A DNA stretch of 64,000 nucleotides. Source: Hanleya hanleyi (taxonomy: Eukaryota > Mollusca > Polyplacophora > Lepidopleurida > Hanleyidae). The stretch spans positions 1 through 64,000 of the forward strand of contig JAVTVY010020255.1 in assembly GCA_036873755.1 (NCBI GenBank). Reading direction: 5' to 3'. Position numbers and translations under genes: made by a program. Shown one piece after another: positions 43,828-54,899 of this stretch. The first letter of the stretch is position 1, and the number at the start of each line of letters is the position of its first letter. Under the pieces are notes generated by a model that saw only the letters and a list, made by a program, of their open reading frames with translations, ran no database searches and had not been told where the DNA came from.

Positions 43828-44769
43828 ATGCTGAACATGTCAGATGCAGACCACAAGGAACAGTATGTCGACACTGACCAATACGAGAGCGATTTTGCGA
43901 ACAATTTGAACAGCTTTTCCAACAGTAGCAATGAAAACATTGACATACTAGACATTTCCATCGGCACATTTGTCTTTATTGTGACATGCATTGGTATTAT
44001 TGGGAATTTGTTTCTTATTGTGACTATTTTACGACTCAAATGTCTGCGAACCTCACCTACACATATTATATTGTTGAGTCTGGCGTCTGCAGATACAAGT
44101 GTATGTTTCAGTTGGTATTTGTTCCGAATACCCGAAATGCCGGATGCAATTTGCAAACTGATCTACGTCAACATATTTTCGACAGCCGGACTCAGTGCTT
44201 ACCATTTGGCTCTGTTTTCTTTGGTGCGTTACCTGACTCTTCTAAAGCCGTTCTTTGCCAGACGTCATTTGACAGCCAGGAATGTGGCGTGGTTATGTGT
44301 TATTCTATGGATTCTATATGCGTACAATTCAACTGCTAATTTAGTGACAGGACGGGCTGGGACTAGGTGTAAATTCAAGGAGAATTTCGGAGTTTACGTC
44401 CTCGTGTATTTCATTCTGTGTTTCTTTATCCCATTGGTTGCCATCGTTACGTTCCATGGAATTAAAGTCTATAAGCTTATCAAGACATTGGTCAACTCCG
44501 AGAACGAAACTTCGAGAAAAACTGTTTCTGGACGAGCTGTGTTGGCAATAGCTTTAACCTCTATTTTGTTCTTGACACCCTGGGAGATATATGTTATTAT
44601 TGTCTATACATTTCAGGTCCAACTATCACATTTGGCTTCAGACATTGGAGGTCACACTGCAAAGTTTATTTACCTTAATAGTGTCATCAACCCTTTCTTG
44701 TATTTCTTCATGTCACCAACTGTGAGAAAAAGGCGTTTTCGTGTGCTTCAAAGCCCAGTCAAACTGTGA
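43828..44769 (+). CDS. Rhodopsin-class GPCR, array copy 3, altered C-terminus
   Basis: A 313-residue intronless receptor. TM landmarks match copy 1: GN, SADT, Cys at the start of TM3, VRY, FLTPW, NPFLY. One in-frame codon is missing in TM4 (WILYAY instead of WILLYAY), and the TM7 motif reads NSVINPFLY. After MSPTVRK a 1-base deletion in an A run (five A instead of six) shifts the frame, replacing the cysteine-containing tail with RRFRVLQSPVKL and an early stop. The same deletion is in pseudogene copy 5. The loss removes the putative palmitoylation cysteine and the normal distal tail. The receptor core is otherwise intact and could be made. It has a TATA-less promoter and the class I 3' flank. 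Confidence 0.9.
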   Translation: MLNMSDADHKEQYVDTDQYESDFANNLNSFSNSSNENIDILDISIGTFVFIVTCIGIIGNLFLIVTILRLKCLRTSPTHIILLSLASADTSVCFSWYLFRIPEMPDAICKLIYVNIFSTAGLSAYHLALFSLVRYLTLLKPFFARRHLTARNVAWLCVILWILYAYNSTANLVTGRAGTRCKFKENFGVYVLVYFILCFFIPLVAIVTFHGIKVYKLIKTLVNSENETSRKTVSGRAVLAIALTSILFLTPWEIYVIIVYTFQVQLSHLASDIGGHTAKFIYLNSVINPFLYFFMSPTVRKRRFRVLQSPVKL

Positions 44770-45370
44770 ATAGTTTACCAATGGATGTTTTTCACACACC
44801 AGACACTAATGGATCACAGAGGTAAACCGGTAAACACAAGTTAAACGAGACGTGTTTGTAGATAAACAAGAAATATTTAATTCCGCATAAAGGGATACAC
44901 CTGATCTCATTGGTCGATTATGTCGAAGCTGCCTTTATGTTATTAGCTAATATCAATGCTGTATACAAGATGTATTACGTGTAATTCATTAATTATTCGA
45001 ACATACTTCCAGTCCGTCTCAATGTTAAAGCATTGTACCGAAAGTGGTGTTGAATTCCCGATACACACCGGCGAACACCTCCAGAGCTGTGACGTTGTCG
45101 GCTGGCGGAGGTAACTGTATTGAGGGCGCGCGTAATTGATACTTTCCCGCGGTTTCCAACAATGTTTACATTGATCAGCTGGGAAGTGACGCCTCATTCA
45201 AAAATTGTTTTGATCAACGTGTAAGGCACACACTAACATATTTTAGCTAATTTAATAGAATTTCGTAATAAATATTCGATTGTGCATGTCCGAATCGAAA
45301 TAAAGACCTCGGAAGTCGGTTTCAAATTTCCGAGATAAACACCAGTTGGCACTCGTCCAGCAATTTAGAG
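44770..45370. repeat. GPCR 3' flank class I, copy 3
   Basis: It matches the flanks of copies 1 and 2, and shares the extra ACACTAACATATTTTAGC with copy 2 only. Confidence 0.75.
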
Positions 45371-45414
45371 ATACAAATCATCTGAGATAGTATCAAACAG
45401 TCATTCAATTTAAG

Positions 45415-45830
45415 CGATATGCAAGAGGTGGGAAAATTGGCCATATGACTCTACAGGAAAGCATTCGTCGACATCTAACATTCAGACCCGAGAATACGGT
45501 GGATTCTCGGACGTAGCCTTAGTATCCCAGCCGCGCTTTTATTGCAGCTATTCATCTGGAGACTATGAATCTCTCGCGAGCTGAACTGTGAACAAGCTGT
45601 AGAAGAGGACTATTATACCGAAAACCGAGCAGATACTACTCGGAATCAATGGCACGAGAATAAATAAATGATGGGAAATTTAAGCCGTAAGATGTCGGGC
45701 ATAATTTGCAGGTTAGTTTCTCTGGGTTATCTTGCATTTACCAGGTTACCCCATGTTGAGGCGTTTACTTCATCAGACGCTCACGCTGATCTGGCATTAC
45801 AGCTCCCGAGCTAGCGTATCTAATATCGCT
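45415..45830. repeat. Rearranged inverted-repeat blocks Q and R, second copy
   Basis: The same Q-forward, R-forward arrangement as 35045-35485, with a short deletion in R around 45665. Confidence 0.65.
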
Positions 45831-45859
45831 CCAATTTACTACATAAGGTGGAATATGAT

Positions 45860-46273
45860 TGCTTGTTAGTGAATGTTAATGACGTTACCATACCATCGAT
45901 TGTAAGTCTGATTCTATCGATTATGTTGTTGAATAAAACGACACTGACAAAGATATAATACTTTTTATTCTACTGCACACATTTCCAAAAAACGAAGGGA
46001 AAAGCGATGGATTTATGGACATTCCGAAAAACTAACAATGGATATAGAATGGCACGCTTTTATTCGAAGGTAACGCCATTTCTCAATCTCATATCGTGGA
46101 CTTGATAAGAGATGCAATTCTCTCCAGAAATGGAACTCCCTCTGCCGGAAGTGACAAACTCTTTCACGGACTCTACAAACTACACGATCATAGTAGCTTG
46201 ATATCTAATGGTGAAAGAGGACGTTCAGTGCGAGAGGATTGTTGGAATTCAGTCCAAATTGGAGAAGGACCCA
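45860..46273 (+). pseudogene. Viral-element core-protein-like segment, copy 4
   Basis: It retains DLIRDAILSRNGTPSAGSDK and FHGLYKLHDHSS followed by NGERGRSVREDCWNS. Like copy 3 it is cut by MITE B at the same base and continues after 46517. Confidence 0.4.
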
Positions 46274-46516
46274 AGTAGTAGTATAACAGCAACTTGACCC
46301 CCAAAAGAGGAGGTAACTCTGTTTGAACAATTCTTGGTTATCTCCCTTGATTCGTACCGTAAGTGACCCACGACCCCTGCGCATGCGCACAATACCGGAT
46401 ACAAATATTGCGCAGGAGTCAAAGATCACTTCAAGTAACGAATCAGGGAAGATAACCAGGAATTCTTCAAAGTTCCCTCTCCCTTTTGAGGGCCAAGTTG
46501 CTGTTATACTACTACT
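46274..46516. mobile_element. MITE B, copy 2
   Basis: The same insertion as 35924-36149, duplicated with the unit. It is slightly longer because a TATCTCCCTTGATTCG arm segment is kept. It holds CCCTGCGCATGCGCACAATA, a piece also present in MITE A, so the two families are related. Confidence 0.85.
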
Positions 46517-46589
46517 GATCTATATGCGTCAAATGGATATTGTCGAAACCATCCAGAAAACGGCTATCGAGAAGAAAAACGTTGTTGAC

Positions 46590-47121
46590 TTGGAATGTAT
46601 ACTCACCATGTTGTCAATAGTAATCGGACACTGTAGCCAGTCGTAGTCATATGCAATTCTCGCGTTCTTAATCGAAAGAACTTTTTCGTACAACACTAAT
46701 AGCACAAAAATTCGAGCAGCCATAAAAGAAAAGAAAAACAGACAGTAAAAACATAAGATATATATATCTAAATGGATGAAAACTCCGTTAGAAGCTGCAG
46801 CATGGAATGTTCCGCAGCTAAAAAAACATCGGCGAAACTCTGTCCTCTGTAGCACAGCAGGTATACCCATCGCGCAGCCTGGTGCATGCAGTTCCATACT
46901 TTCCTAAATAGGCCCCTATCTTTACCGAGTCCGGATCCGAGTGGAACATTCTAGCCTCGATCAATCCCCATTGCTGCATCCTGCAATATCTCATCTTCGG
47001 GTTTCATATCTAATTCGTTATTCAGCTACTGTGTCTTCCAATTCTTAAATAATTTTCAAATAACATCCGACTGAGATGTTTATCTCCATACACAACTGAT
47101 GCGCTTCATGTGTCGAACTGA
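46590..47121. repeat. Degenerate unit sequence after MITE B, second copy
   Basis: It is related to 36240-36861, with a deletion of most of the KWSIRC-type segment. No gene. Confidence 0.5.
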
Positions 47122-47433
47122 ATTGGAGCGATATACAAAAGGTGGGGAAAAATGACGACGTCTGACGACTAAAAAGCAACCATATGACTCTACAGGAAGT
47201 AATCGTTGTCACCTAACATTCAGGCCCTAGAATTCGTTGGATTCTCGGACGTAGCCTTAGTATCTCAGCAAACGTTTTATTGCGGTGTTCATGTGGAGAA
47301 TATGAAGTAACCACACGGTCCCTAGCACCGGCTTAAGCGGAATTAGATACGCTAGCGCGAGAGCTGTGATGACAGATCAGGTAAAACAACTCATGATATG
47401 TTAATGGATGAGCATCATGGACGGCTAATGGAG
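47122..47433. repeat. Inverted-repeat block, orientation 1, left part of second split copy
   Basis: It corresponds to 36862-37178 and is cut at the same TAATGGAG by insertion S. It resumes at 49458-49575. Confidence 0.7.
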
Positions 47434-49457
47434 TAAATATAATTTCTTGCGTTTGACAGGAGGAAATAGCACGAAATTACTTTCTCCTGTAGGAGCAAGA
47501 ATCACATATGTGGAGGTGTGAAATGTTATAACAGATGGGCGTCCTGTGAGCTGTTATAACATTCGCGGGGATTTCTGGTTTAAATAGAGGTCAGTTGTAT
47601 GGTCAGACCATCTCGTCAGCGGTTAACACACGACAGTGTTAAGACGAAAGGCGGGAAATGAATGTATTCATTTGCTTCTTTCTGGTATGGTTGATCTGGA
47701 AATCCTTATTTATTAGGTCAATAACATGGTATATGTATTCAAATAAAAATGTACATATGCTTATGTCATCTTGCTTGGATTTACGCTCATTATTGGAAGC
47801 GGTGTTATACATGCTTTGTTTGGTGCGTTTGAGTAAAACGACTGTGAATGAATAGTACTTCGTAGCACTGTTCGTAGCACTGTTCGTAGCACTTTGAATG
47901 AGATTATACTGATCGTATATGATATTATTTCTTTGAACCGGAAGGGCCATAGATTACTTGATGGCCCATTTTGCAGTCGTACATGTCCATAAAAAAATGC
48001 GCATGAAGCTAAGCGATAGAGTTTGATAAAATATTGAATAGGCATATTTGGATGAGCTGTAGAGCCATTAAAATACTTGGTGTATGTATTTGTCTACATC
48101 GGATATGTACATGACGGTTTGTCATCTTTTCCCTGCATTTTCCCTATATCGGAAGTGGTGATATACAGGTTTTGTTTGGTAGAAAACCACCGGAGTGAAC
48201 TGAAAACAGTATTTGTACTGTTCGATGCACTTTTCATTTTGAATGCGCTTATATCCATCGTATGTGATATTATGCTTTTGAGGCTTAAGAGCCTTAGAAT
48301 ACTCGATGACTCATAAAGAGGTTGTACGTATTTGTTTGCCAATAGGATACGTGAATATAATGTTGCTAGTAATACGATTTTAATATAATATTGACTTATG
48401 CAATATTGAATATGCATAGTTGGATGGTCATTAGAATATGATAGATGTATTGACTTATGCAATATTGAATATGCATAGTTGGATGGTCATTAGAATATGC
48501 TAGATATATTGACTTGTCCATATCGATATGGCCATGTTTTTGTCATTTTAGCTGCATTTAAATGTGCCTTTTTGAAAGCGGTATTATACAGGTTTTGTCT
48601 AATGCATCTCTAACAGCTCTTGTAATGTTGTTCGAAGATCTTTTCATTTTGAATGAACATATAGCGATCGTATATATTATGTTTTTTTGAGGCTGAAGAG
48701 CCCTTAGAATACTCGGTCTACAAAGCGGTTGTAGATATTGTCTGTCAATAGGATACGTGAATGTATTAATTATAGTAATATGACTTTACTATATATTGAA
48801 TTATGCAATTTCAAATATGCATAGCTAGATGCGCTGAAGAGCCATTAGAATACTGGGTGAGCTGAATGGTGAACCGAAGAGCCATTAAAATACTTGGTGA
48901 GCTAAAGAGCCATTAGAATACTTGGTGAGCTGAAGAGCCATTAGAATACTTGGTGAACTGAAGAGCCATTTGAATACTTGATAAGCTGAAGAGCCATTAG
49001 AATACTTGATGAGCTGAAGAGCCATTAGAATAATTGATGAGCTGAAGAGCCATTAGAATACTTGGTGAGCTGAAGAGCCATTAGAATACTTGGTTGACAA
49101 AATAGCCTGTTTGGTATTAAAATTGGGCCTTGGATTGTTTCCATTGAGAATGTGATTGAACATGGTTGGTGTCGTGAAAAGAAAGATGTATAAAGTAATG
49201 CGATCTGTGATAACTGCATGAAAGCGGTATTTAACATGGATTTGAGTAAAAGATCCTGTTAATATTTACCATGATGTACACTGAATGGTTTTATTGGGAT
49301 TGAACATGGTTGATGTTATGAAAGGAATGATGTAAAACGTTAATGAGATGTGTGAACAGAAATAACGAATAAACAAGACTAGCACCGCACGACGGTTAGC
49401 ACCGCATGACAATTCCAAATATGTGTGTTGTTGAATGTGTTATTGCGTAACGGTACA
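47434..49457. mobile_element. Repeat-rich insertion S, copy 2
   Basis: It is 2024 bp, flanked by GGAG on both sides, and aligns with 37179-41639 minus the Ginger-like element. Near 48420-48500 it has an extra short duplication (TTATGCAATATTGAATATGC twice). It contains the second minisatellite. Because the insertion site is identical, it entered before the unit duplicated. Confidence 0.7.
48835..49095. repeat. 28-bp minisatellite, copy 2
   Basis: About nine units of GAGCTGAAGAGCCATTAGAA plus TACTTGRT. Unit variants differ in order from the first array, so the arrays have turned over separately. Confidence 0.9.
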
Positions 49458-49575
49458 GGAGAGATGCCTTAACATGGGGTAACCTGGTAAATTGAAGAAA
49501 CCTAGAAAAACTAACCTGTGATGTCCGACGTCGTACGGCTTAAATTTCTCACCAAAACAATAAACCTACAAATAT
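49458..49575. repeat. Inverted-repeat block, right part of second split copy
   Basis: It continues 47122-47433 (ACCTGTGATGTCCGACGTCG). Confidence 0.7.
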
Positions 49576-49664
49576 TTGTCGAGTGACATGTACAGAGGGC
49601 GGACCGCGGGGACTAACAGTCCACCAGCAGAATCCTACCATATACAGATAATAAATTTGAGCGA

Positions 49665-50160
49665 TATGAAACACTTTGAAAAGCGGTATCATGAGATGTG
49701 CGCGTGTACCGAGGCGTTGCTAGGAGTTACCATAACTGTTAATGCATTCACTAATGCTTTTTTTCAATATTACAAGAATTAAACCGGAAAATTTGTTCGT
49801 TTCAAATTTCATTTCCTCTTTTATTTAGTTAGTTTATCTTAATTTTTTTAATTTTAGTGGTTGAATGTGATTTTCTTTACGTTAACTGGTGTGGGAACTT
49901 CGTATTAAAAATCACATTAATTCATTAAATAACTTCCTGGACGTTTGAAGTTTGCGGGCATGTTGTCTTTTCCTAATATGAGAGGTCGTCCGGACCTGAG
50001 GTTTGCAAACTTACCCATTTTCAGTCGGTTCGTTCGCAAATATATTTTCATACCACATCTCTCAATCTTCGTAACGGAATTGAGATCCACGAATCCTATC
50101 ATATCGTCTTCGGTCTCCCGTACAATTTACATAAAGTCGTAAAATCAGCTGGTGAGACCG
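49665..50160. repeat. GPCR-unit block A, copy 4
   Basis: It is very close to 41850-42340. No gene. Confidence 0.75.
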
Positions 50161-50539
50161 TTTCACTTTTTGTCATCTTACGCCGTTCTATTTATCCGCC
50201 ACCATTGCATGGTGTAGATCTCTCTCTTCACGACAATGTATTGAAGAATCAAGATTATGGATACAAGCGTCCAGTCCGCAATTCAATGTTCAGCCGTTGT
50301 CTGTTAAAGAATTTCCTAAATCATATAAGTGCATTAGCACCAATCAGAGAAAAAAACAATCATAGTATGCATCAATATTTCTAGTTTCCTGCAAGAGAGA
50401 AGCGGTCAACAGTTTCCATGATGTCGGCAATATATCATGATGTTTCAAATATCAAATCCGTGCTGCTGATCAGTACCATTCTCAATGCCAGGGTCTCGCT
50501 GCACTCAACCTAATGGTTGACAGTGCACAACTCATGACT

Positions 50540-51300
50540 CCAACAAACGCACACAATGACTTCAATCGTGTCAATACTTTAGTGGTTTCATTCATAAATA
50601 TAGCCGATTAACTCACATATCCATCGCATGATGTGTAAATATCAGCACGATTAACACACAGCTTTCTGCAATTAATAAGTGAAATGACAATAACGATAAT
50701 TGCTGATGGTGTGCCTAATGTTTGGAAGCTCATCGAAAGCAGCAGGAAATAAATACATGTATTTCTGGTTAATCTGTACGTGATAATATTACACGACCAG
50801 TAAATCCCCTCGCATGTGTGTCGTCAAACGAACAAAGCTATACAATAGCGCTTTGTTTATTTAGAATTAACAGAACCTTCATTACCACCTCGTTTCGAGT
50901 ACTTCGCAAATAACGACATCACTAGTGGAAGAAGGTTCTCCATTGACTCAACTAAAACAGTATTAAATGCATTATACCATCCTAGTCCTAATATATGTTC
51001 ACGGATAATTCAGGTTTATATCACAAACTTCTTACAAGTTGTAATGCTGTATCTGGCAGAAGTTGAGTTATAATAACTGGGGGTGATGGAGCTCACCTAA
51101 CGTTGCCGGTAACTGTGAAACTACGAAGAGCTGAACTATGCTGAAATGGGACAGTATTGCATGGAAACCAGAATTTATTGGACACGAGTGCTCCAGAAAA
51201 GTGCTCTTCTCACCTGAAAACAAAGGTACGCTACACGCTTCTCAGTGACCAAACCAGCTTGATACACGTTGTTAGTCTTAATGAAGCTGAGCTGAGCTGA
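50540..51300. repeat. GPCR 5' flank, copy 4 (TATA-less)
   Basis: It is closest to the flank of copy 3; the TATA segment is replaced by ATACACGTTGTTAGTC near 51261-51276. Confidence 0.7.
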
Positions 51301-51626
51301 ACAGCTAGACAGCTAAACTGAAGGAGGGAACGATATTTTTTTCTTGCTGAATCACAGACAATTCTGAACGTGTTCCAATGTACAAGGTTATTGTCGACAA
51401 TATCAAACCTGTCCAAAAACAGAATCCGAAATTTAAGGAATATACATGTGTCCATACTTGAAGTGTCGACATCTTTCTGATCTTACAGACCAGATTATAT
51501 CTGTTCATCACTGAACCGACCATTCCATCGTATCTTGGAAATACGATTGAAAATATCAGATTTGAAGGTAAACTGTGCTTGTGAATAGTCACAGGAGGAA
51601 AAATTATACACCATTTGTCACGAAAT

Positions 51627-52646
51627 ATGCTGAACATGTCAGACGCAGACTACAAGGAACAGTATGTCGACAATGACCAATACGAGAGCCATTTGGCGAA
51701 CAATTTTAGCAGTCGTTACAACAGTAGCAACGACAACAGCCATATACTAGATATGCTCAACGGCGTGAACATTTTTCTCATTATCGTGACATGCATTGGT
51801 ATAATTGGGAATTTGTTTCTTATTGTGACTATTTTACGACTCAAATGTCTGCGAACCTCACCTACATATATTATATTGTTGAGTCTGGCGTCTGCAGATA
51901 CATGTGTATGTTTCAGTTGGTATTTGTTCCGAATACCCGAAATGCCGGATGCAATTTGCAAACTGATCTTCGTCATCATATTTTCGACGGCCGGGCTCAG
52001 TGCTTACCATTTGGCTCTGTTTTCTTTGGTGCGTTATTTGACTCTTCTAAAGCCGTTCTTTGCCAGACGTCATTTGACAGCCAAGAAGGTGGCCTGGTTA
52101 TGTGTTATTCTATGGATTCTACTGTATGCGTACAATTCAACTGCTAATTTAGTGACAGGACGAAGTGGGACTAGGTGGTGTATATTCAAGGAGAATTTCG
52201 GAGTTTACGTCCTCGTGTATTTCATTCTCTGTTACTTTATCCCATTGGTAGCCATCGTTACGTTCCACGGAATTAAAGTCTATAAGCTTAGCAAGACATT
52301 GGTCACCTCCGAGAACGAAACTTCGAGAAAAACTATTTCTGGACGAGCTGTGTTGGCAATAGCTTTAACCTCTGTTTTGTTCTTGACACCCTGGGAGATA
52401 TATATGATTATTGTCTATACATTTCAGGTCCAACTATCACCTTTAGCTTTAGACATTGGAGGTCACACTGCAAATTTGCTTTGTCTTAATAGTGCCATCA
52501 ACCCTTTCTTGTATTTCTTCATGTCACCAACTGTAAGAAAAAAGGCGTTTTCGTGTGCTTCAAAGCCCAGTCAAACTGTGAATAATTTACCAATGGATGT
52601 TTTTCGCACACCAAATCACAGATATAAACCGGTACATATAAGTTAA
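51627..52646 (+). CDS. Rhodopsin-class GPCR, array copy 4
   Basis: A 339-residue intronless receptor, the most diverged at the N-terminus: around residues 36-50 it reads DNSHILDMLNGVNIFLII, two residues longer than in copies 1 and 2. A single Trp is inserted before the outer-loop-2 cysteine (GTRWCIF). TM3-start Cys, VRY, FLTPW and NPFLY are conserved. TM7 begins ANLLCLNSAINP. The tail keeps KKAFSCASKPSQ but ends RTPNHRYKPVHIS because of a small deletion near the stop. The changes concentrate in extracellular segments and the distal tail, which would fit altered ligand recognition, though this is inference. It has a TATA-less promoter and the class II 3' flank. Confidence 0.94.
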   Translation: MLNMSDADYKEQYVDNDQYESHLANNFSSRYNSSNDNSHILDMLNGVNIFLIIVTCIGIIGNLFLIVTILRLKCLRTSPTYIILLSLASADTCVCFSWYLFRIPEMPDAICKLIFVIIFSTAGLSAYHLALFSLVRYLTLLKPFFARRHLTAKKVAWLCVILWILLYAYNSTANLVTGRSGTRWCIFKENFGVYVLVYFILCYFIPLVAIVTFHGIKVYKLSKTLVTSENETSRKTISGRAVLAIALTSVLFLTPWEIYMIIVYTFQVQLSPLALDIGGHTANLLCLNSAINPFLYFFMSPTVRKKAFSCASKPSQTVNNLPMDVFRTPNHRYKPVHIS

Positions 52647-53520
52647 ACGAGACGTGTTTGTTAAGAAATATTTAATTCCGCATAAACGGTAACACCTGAT
52701 TTCATTGGTCGATTATGTCGGGGACATGTGAGGTGTAACCATTTGTAACTACATGCACTTCCAACCCGGTAGTGTTTCTTTCTCAACGTGTAAGAAATTG
52801 ACTATGAAAGCATGGAAGGGCTATGGAACCCCGAGATAAATGTCTAACGATAATGCAGTAGATATAACACGAAGGTCTTGACCACAGAGCAGGGAATCTA
52901 GGTCAGTAGGTCAGCATGACGTCATAAGTAGGTCGAGGAGTCATCTATATATAGAATAGAAAACGATGGTTCTGGGCCAGGTGCAGGTGTTTTAGGTCAG
53001 TAGGTCAGCGCGACATCATAGGTAGGTCGAAGAGTCATCTATATATATAGAACAGGGATGTTCAAGGTCATCGTCTATTGATAGAACCTATAGGTGCTCA
53101 TTGAACCGCGTCCATAGCCATAGTGTTTGCGGTGTTCGTCTGCTCAGCGGACCGTATTTATAACCCGGGGGTCACGGTCCAGGCCCCCGTATTCTAGGAG
53201 CAGTAGGTCAGCACGACGTCATAATAGGTCGAGGTCAACGCGGTGCCTAGATCGTCTAATGATAGAACATATAGGTGCTCACCGACCCGCGTCTATAGCC
53301 CGAGGGTTGCGGTGTTCAAGGTTATAATCTGCCCACCGAACCATGTACATAGCCCGAGAAGTATTTACTGTGTTCCTCTGTTCAGCGGACTGTATCCATA
53401 GCCCGAGGGGTCACCACGTCCGCGATTCATAAGAAAGCTAAATAGCGCGGTTTAAATATAGAACGTTATATATATACTTCGTCTCGCATGGATGATTCTA
53501 TTACCCTTACTAGGGTAAGA
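52647..53520. repeat. GPCR 3' flank class II with DR2 and CRE motifs, copy 1
   Basis: It begins like the class I flank but diverges after CCGCATAAACGGTAACACC. It contains AGGTCA-GT-AGGTCA at 52900-52913 with TGACGTCA at 52917-52924, a second AGGTCA-GT-AGGTCA at 52994-53007 and a half site before CGACGTCA near 53206-53220. Degenerate tandem segments with CATAGCCCGAGGGGTCACCA and CTATAGGTGCTCA follow. Shared with 58330-59250 and 61408-62330. No gene. Confidence 0.85.
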
Positions 53521-54513
53521 CGGCTATTTTCTCCGTAAACTTCATTAAGATATATTCGTTCTGCTTTAGAATCTGTAATTATACGCGTAAAGCCTAGATA
53601 TCTCGTTTCTCACAAAAAATCGGTTTATTTTTCCGAAATTCATTAAAATCTCTATATCTTTGGAAAGGGAAGGGCTACTGAGATTTAACTTACGCCATTG
53701 GATACCCAGGAGAGAGAGATTAAATGAGGGTTTAGAAGACTGAATTCAGCACCAGCGGATAGAGAAAAGGGAGTTCGAAACACATAAAAGGGACTAGAAG
53801 CTACATTCATGTTATTAGCTAATATCAACGCTGTATACAAGATGTATTACCAGTGACCTACGTGTAATTCATTAATTAATATACCGTTTAGTGTATATAT
53901 GTACATTGCCCAAGGTATACCAGAAACGATCGAGTCTATCAGTAATCAGACTATATAAGGTTCTGGGATTCGGATCAATACCGCATGAACTTCACTCGCA
54001 CTAGATGTGCGTACACTGATATCTATTTCTTCTGCACATACATTTTCTATATTTAACCTGTATTTAGCTGTACATGTTTCAACACGATCGAACTTACAAT
54101 GATTAAAAGATAATCGCTTTATTCATCAGCTCATAGCATTGCGTTATAAATAATGAGAGAAAAGTATCATCGGCTTATTTGAATAAATCGCCTTTGTTGT
54201 GGCTATCTTTTCCGCATCTAGTCTACCATTCAATGTTTATCTACTAATATTTCTAGTGGAGGCTTTCGGATGTTTTTGCAGACCTCACTGTCACTGCTTT
54301 CCTCATAGTCGTTTATGATACTAACGCTATCAATGAACTTATGGAATATGCATCTCCGCATCTTATTTAAGGTCGAGTTCTTGGAGAATATTAATGACTA
54401 TTCGCTGGTGAGACGGCTGTAAAGAGGAGCAGGAGAAGGATATACTGTATAGTATAAAATATAGAGAGAAATTATATCAGAATTAGTCTACGTCTTGGCA
54501 GTGAAGCCTCAAC
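53521..54513. repeat. Downstream class II block, copy 1
   Basis: It is shared with 62330-63333 (for example TCTACTAATATTTCTAGTGG, TCATAGTCGTTTATGATAC). It leads into the C2H2/P-loop remnant. A TATAGTATAAAATATAGAG near 54448-54466 may be the old promoter of that gene. Confidence 0.6.
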
Positions 54514-54774
54514 ATGACGAACAGGTGTACGGTGTGTCAGAAAACATTCGCGCGTGCAGATAACCTGATCAGACATCAATTTATATACCAACTTGGGACT
54601 CAGCCTATCACAACCATGGCTCAACCAATAATATCAGAACATCCGCATAAGCACAAGCGAGAGACTCGATCTGTGGCTCACTCAAGAGCATCAGAACATC
54701 CATTTACTATGATAGTCAGCGGCCCGACTGGTTGGGAGAAGATATTCCTGGGAGAGGACACTATCATTCACTAA
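54514..54774 (+). pseudogene. C2H2 / P-loop ATPase-like remnant, copy 2
   Basis: The best-kept copy. ATG at 54514 opens a C2H2-type finger, CTVCQKTFARADNLIRH, that lacks its final His/Cys, then a linker (HKHKRETRS), then FTMIVSGPTGWEKIF, a Walker A motif with the GK[ST] core spoiled, and a stop shortly after. Full-length P-loop ATPases are several times longer, so this 86-codon frame is a truncated remnant. Confidence 0.5.
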
Positions 54775-54899
54775 CCTAGACTATAAGCGGGATTTACAAT
54801 TTTCTGCAGTAAAAGTTCAACATTTCATCCGTGCTAACATATCATCTCGATTAAATGTAACCGGTGATTTTTTTTTCAAAACCAGTGCTGAGCAAAGGC

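Noticed and set aside
49917..50102. Antisense frame in block A (about 61 codons) as a conserved gene
   Set aside because: It is open in only some block A copies; the conservation follows recent duplication and no motif is present.
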